Assembly (NCBI GenBank): GCA_021797385.1
Contig: JAJZZW010000081.1
Coordinates: 1 to 8,159 of the forward strand
Reading direction: 5' to 3'
DNA from: Thermoplasmata archaeon
GTDB lineage: Archaea > Thermoplasmatota > Thermoplasmata > Thermoplasmatales > Thermoplasmataceae
DNA: 8,159 nt
Positions 6,338 through 8,159 of this stretch are shown in pieces. The notes under the pieces were generated by a model. That model did no database searches, was not told where the DNA came from, and worked only from the letters and a program-made list of their open reading frames with translations. Within the stretch, counting starts at the first letter, position 1. Each line of letters begins with the position of its first letter. The translations under genes and the position numbers were made by a program.

Positions 6338-7850
6338 AATAGGTTATACAATAGGTGAGAATACATCAGGAAAATTCCAGTTTGTCATATCGGATGATAG
6401 CAATATAAAGAAATGGGAATATGTTTATCTGAAGATTCACGGTGAAACCGTAATAGGCAGAATAGAGGAAATAGTGTCAAAAAGTGAGCTCATGAACGAA
6501 AACATGGATTTCCAGAGCATTGACAGGTATTCTGCTAATGGATTAAATGATTTTGTGAATATATGCATTTCAACCATACTGGGGAAAATCAGGGAAGGTT
6601 TTCTAATGCAGTCAAGGGAGATAATCAAGCCAGGAATGCCAGTATACCCTGCAGGGGATGAAATACTCCAGCAGGTATTTTCCTTCAGGGAGGAGGAATC
6701 GCTGGATATAGGCAGCCTTCCCGACAATAATGTGAAGGTATCGCTGAATGTGAATGGATTGAGGAGGCATCTTGCCATACTGGCACAGACCGGAGCGGGC
6801 AAGAGCCATACTGCATCGGTAATCATGGAGGAGCTTCTCAAGAAGGGTGCGTCCATCATAGTTCTTGATCCACATGCTGATTATGTTTTCATGAAAAAAG
6901 GCACAGATGGAAAGATATACTCTGACGGTATAAGTGTATTCAGGACACCGCTGAGCACTGGCCGTTACACAAACGATGATGTGGGCATAATCAATAATTT
7001 CACAATAAGGTTCAGCGATTTGACACCGGAGGATGTGAAAGGCATCATGGACATAAAAGAAGGATACACTAATTTAAATTCAATCGTGGATGACATATAC
7101 AAGAAAATGAAGGGGAAAAAGGATCTTAATGATTTCCTTCAAACAGCAGAGTCCTTGCCCCAGGAGGATTACAGGAAGATCAGGGGAAGGCTGACATTTC
7201 TCGGTAAAATCAAGGATATATTCCAGGATTATACAACCGGCATAACCGACTATCTCGGTCCCGGGAAGATGTCCGTAATGGATTTATCCGGAATGGATCA
7301 GTTTCTGGCCAATTACTTTTCATACAGGGTTCTGAGCTCCATATACGATGTGAAGCTTTCATCGGAATTCAAATATCCGGTATTTGTTTTCATTGAGGAG
7401 GCCCATAACTTTGTCCCGCCTAGAAACAACAGCAATATCGCCAGGATGATAAAAAAGATAGCCGGGGAAGGAAGAAAATTCGGTATATTCCTTGTTGTCA
7501 TTACCCAGCGTCCCGGAAAGATCGATGCGGATGTGCTCAGCCAGTGCAATTCCCAGATAATACTCCGTGTTACAAATCCATCGGATCAGAATGCCATACT
7601 GGAAAGCAGTGAAAATATTACCGGATATCTCATGGCAGATCTTCCATCACTGGATACAGGTGAAGCCATAATAGTCGGTGAAATAGTAAAGATGCCCGCA
7701 ATAGTAAAGATAAGGGACAGGGAAACAAGAGCAGGTGGTTCTGATATAGATGTAATAGAACTGTTAAAGGAAGCCAGGGAGGAGGTAAGGAAGAGGAATG
7801 ATCCTTCCGAGGTAATGAAAAAGACGAAAGATTTGCTTGGTGAATTCTGA
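6318..7850 (+). CDS. herA: HerA bipolar DNA helicase/translocase ATPase
   Basis: HerA forms a hexameric ring of the FtsK/VirB4-like AAA+ class that pumps DNA into NurA during end resection. The 510-residue product (GTG start) is the usual length. An N-terminal HAS-type beta-barrel region (IGYTIGENTSGKFQF, early residues) precedes the ATPase core. Walker A is GAGKSHT (159-165, Lys162). DPHADY follows strand 2. Walker B is FVFIEEAH (356-363) with adjacent glutamates 360-361. GEGRKFG (383-389) holds a likely trans-acting arginine. ITQRP (395-399) is the sensor-like motif, and residues after SQCNSQIILRV complete the domain. A charged Lys/Glu helix ends the protein. The start overlaps nurA by 20 bases and the TGA overlaps the mre11 ATG (TGATG), so all three are translationally coupled. 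A start at 6297 would add seven residues. Confidence 0.95.
   Translation: MQESGLKIGYTIGENTSGKFQFVISDDSNIKKWEYVYLKIHGETVIGRIEEIVSKSELMNENMDFQSIDRYSANGLNDFVNICISTILGKIREGFLMQSREIIKPGMPVYPAGDEILQQVFSFREEESLDIGSLPDNNVKVSLNVNGLRRHLAILAQTGAGKSHTASVIMEELLKKGASIIVLDPHADYVFMKKGTDGKIYSDGISVFRTPLSTGRYTNDDVGIINNFTIRFSDLTPEDVKGIMDIKEGYTNLNSIVDDIYKKMKGKKDLNDFLQTAESLPQEDYRKIRGRLTFLGKIKDIFQDYTTGITDYLGPGKMSVMDLSGMDQFLANYFSYRVLSSIYDVKLSSEFKYPVFVFIEEAHNFVPPRNNSNIARMIKKIAGEGRKFGIFLVVITQRPGKIDADVLSQCNSQIILRVTNPSDQNAILESSENITGYLMADLPSLDTGEAIIVGEIVKMPAIVKIRDRETRAGGSDIDVIELLKEAREEVRKRNDPSEVMKKTKDLLGEF
7839..7843 (+). promoter_or_regulatory. Shine-Dalgarno motif for mre11
   Basis: GGTGA in the last codons of herA, six bases before the mre11 ATG, matches the archaeal anti-Shine-Dalgarno sequence and supports the ATG at 7850. 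Confidence 0.6.
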
Positions 7851-8159
7851 TGGCAAGATTTCTACATCTATCCGACACACATCTCGGATATAAACAGTAC
7901 ATGATGGATTTACGTGAAGAGGATTTTTATGAGTCATTTAATGAGGCTATAGATACCGGCCTGGAAGAAAATGTTGATTTCTTCGTCCATACAGGGGACC
8001 TTTTCGACACATGGTCTCCATCGAATCGTGCGATGAATGAGTTCAAAAAGGCAATGATAAAGCTGTATAAAAAAAACAAGGTTATGTACCTTATAATGGG
8101 GGACCATGACCGCCCCAAGAGAACGGATGAGGTAGCCTCCAGGATATTCGATTTTCTCG
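7850..8159 (+). CDS. mre11: Mre11 DNA double-strand-break repair nuclease, N-terminal 103 codons (3' truncated by window edge)
   Basis: Mre11 is a Mn-dependent calcineurin-like phosphoesterase that, with Rad50, recognises and trims DNA ends and primes resection by HerA-NurA. The visible part carries the first phosphoesterase motifs: FLHLSDTHLGY (4-14; metal ligands Asp9 and His11), VHTGDLFDT (46-54; Asp50) and MGDHDRPKR (83-91). In the third motif the usual GNHD is GDHD: the metal-ligand Asn is replaced by Asp85, while catalytic His86 is kept. The start is the ATG overlapping the herA stop (TGATG), with GGTGA six bases upstream; MARFLHLSDTH is exactly where the family begins. The remaining motifs and the capping domain lie beyond the window, and rad50 is expected next. 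Confidence 0.95.
   Translation, partial: MARFLHLSDTHLGYKQYMMDLREEDFYESFNEAIDTGLEENVDFFVHTGDLFDTWSPSNRAMNEFKKAMIKLYKKNKVMYLIMGDHDRPKRTDEVASRIFDFL

Noticed and set aside
6437..6875. Two minus-strand open frames inside herA
   Set aside because: Both overlap the Walker A region of HerA antisense and have atypical composition.
1..8159. CRISPR array or an undescribed defence system
   Set aside because: No spaced direct repeats. HerA and NurA here sit with mre11 as the standard archaeal repair operon, not with a SIR2 or other defence effector.

Overview
This AT-rich window most likely comes from a thermoacidophilic euryarchaeon of the Thermoplasmata (Thermoplasma, Ferroplasma or Cuniculiplasma relatives). 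The evidence is two tRNA genes without encoded CCA, archaeal TATA/BRE promoters (some placed for leaderless transcripts), heavy AGA/AGG and ATA codon use, a secreted protein dense in N-glycosylation sequons, and an archaea-type nurA-herA-mre11 cluster. The placement is inferred from family content and style, not from a search.

Left part (1-2560): the 3' two-thirds of purA (adenylosuccinate synthetase, start outside the window), then tRNA-Glu(UUC), then a complete APC-superfamily amino-acid permease. The permease has its own TATA box, followed directly by a perfect 14-bp palindrome that looks like an operator.

Middle (2561-5165): all genes are on the minus strand. A Thr/Ser-rich secreted protein with one C-terminal membrane anchor and twelve extracellular sequons converges on the permease with only 5 bp between stop codons. 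Upstream of it lies about 460 bp of AT-rich DNA with no convincing gene, then tRNA-Val(CAC), then a membrane-embedded site-2-type (M50) metalloprotease.

Right part (5166-8159): a 128-bp divergent promoter region separates the protease from a tightly overlapping plus-strand operon, nurA-herA-mre11. mre11 is cut by the window edge and rad50 is expected beyond it. The products are known to cooperate in resecting DNA double-strand-break ends: Mre11 (with Rad50) processes the end, and the HerA hexamer with NurA unwinds and degrades the 5' strand. nurA appears leaderless, while herA and mre11 have internal Shine-Dalgarno motifs inside the preceding gene.

I see no mobile element, CRISPR array or undescribed defence system. 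The best leads are the permease operator, the unrecognised surface glycoprotein, and motif departures in NurA and Mre11.
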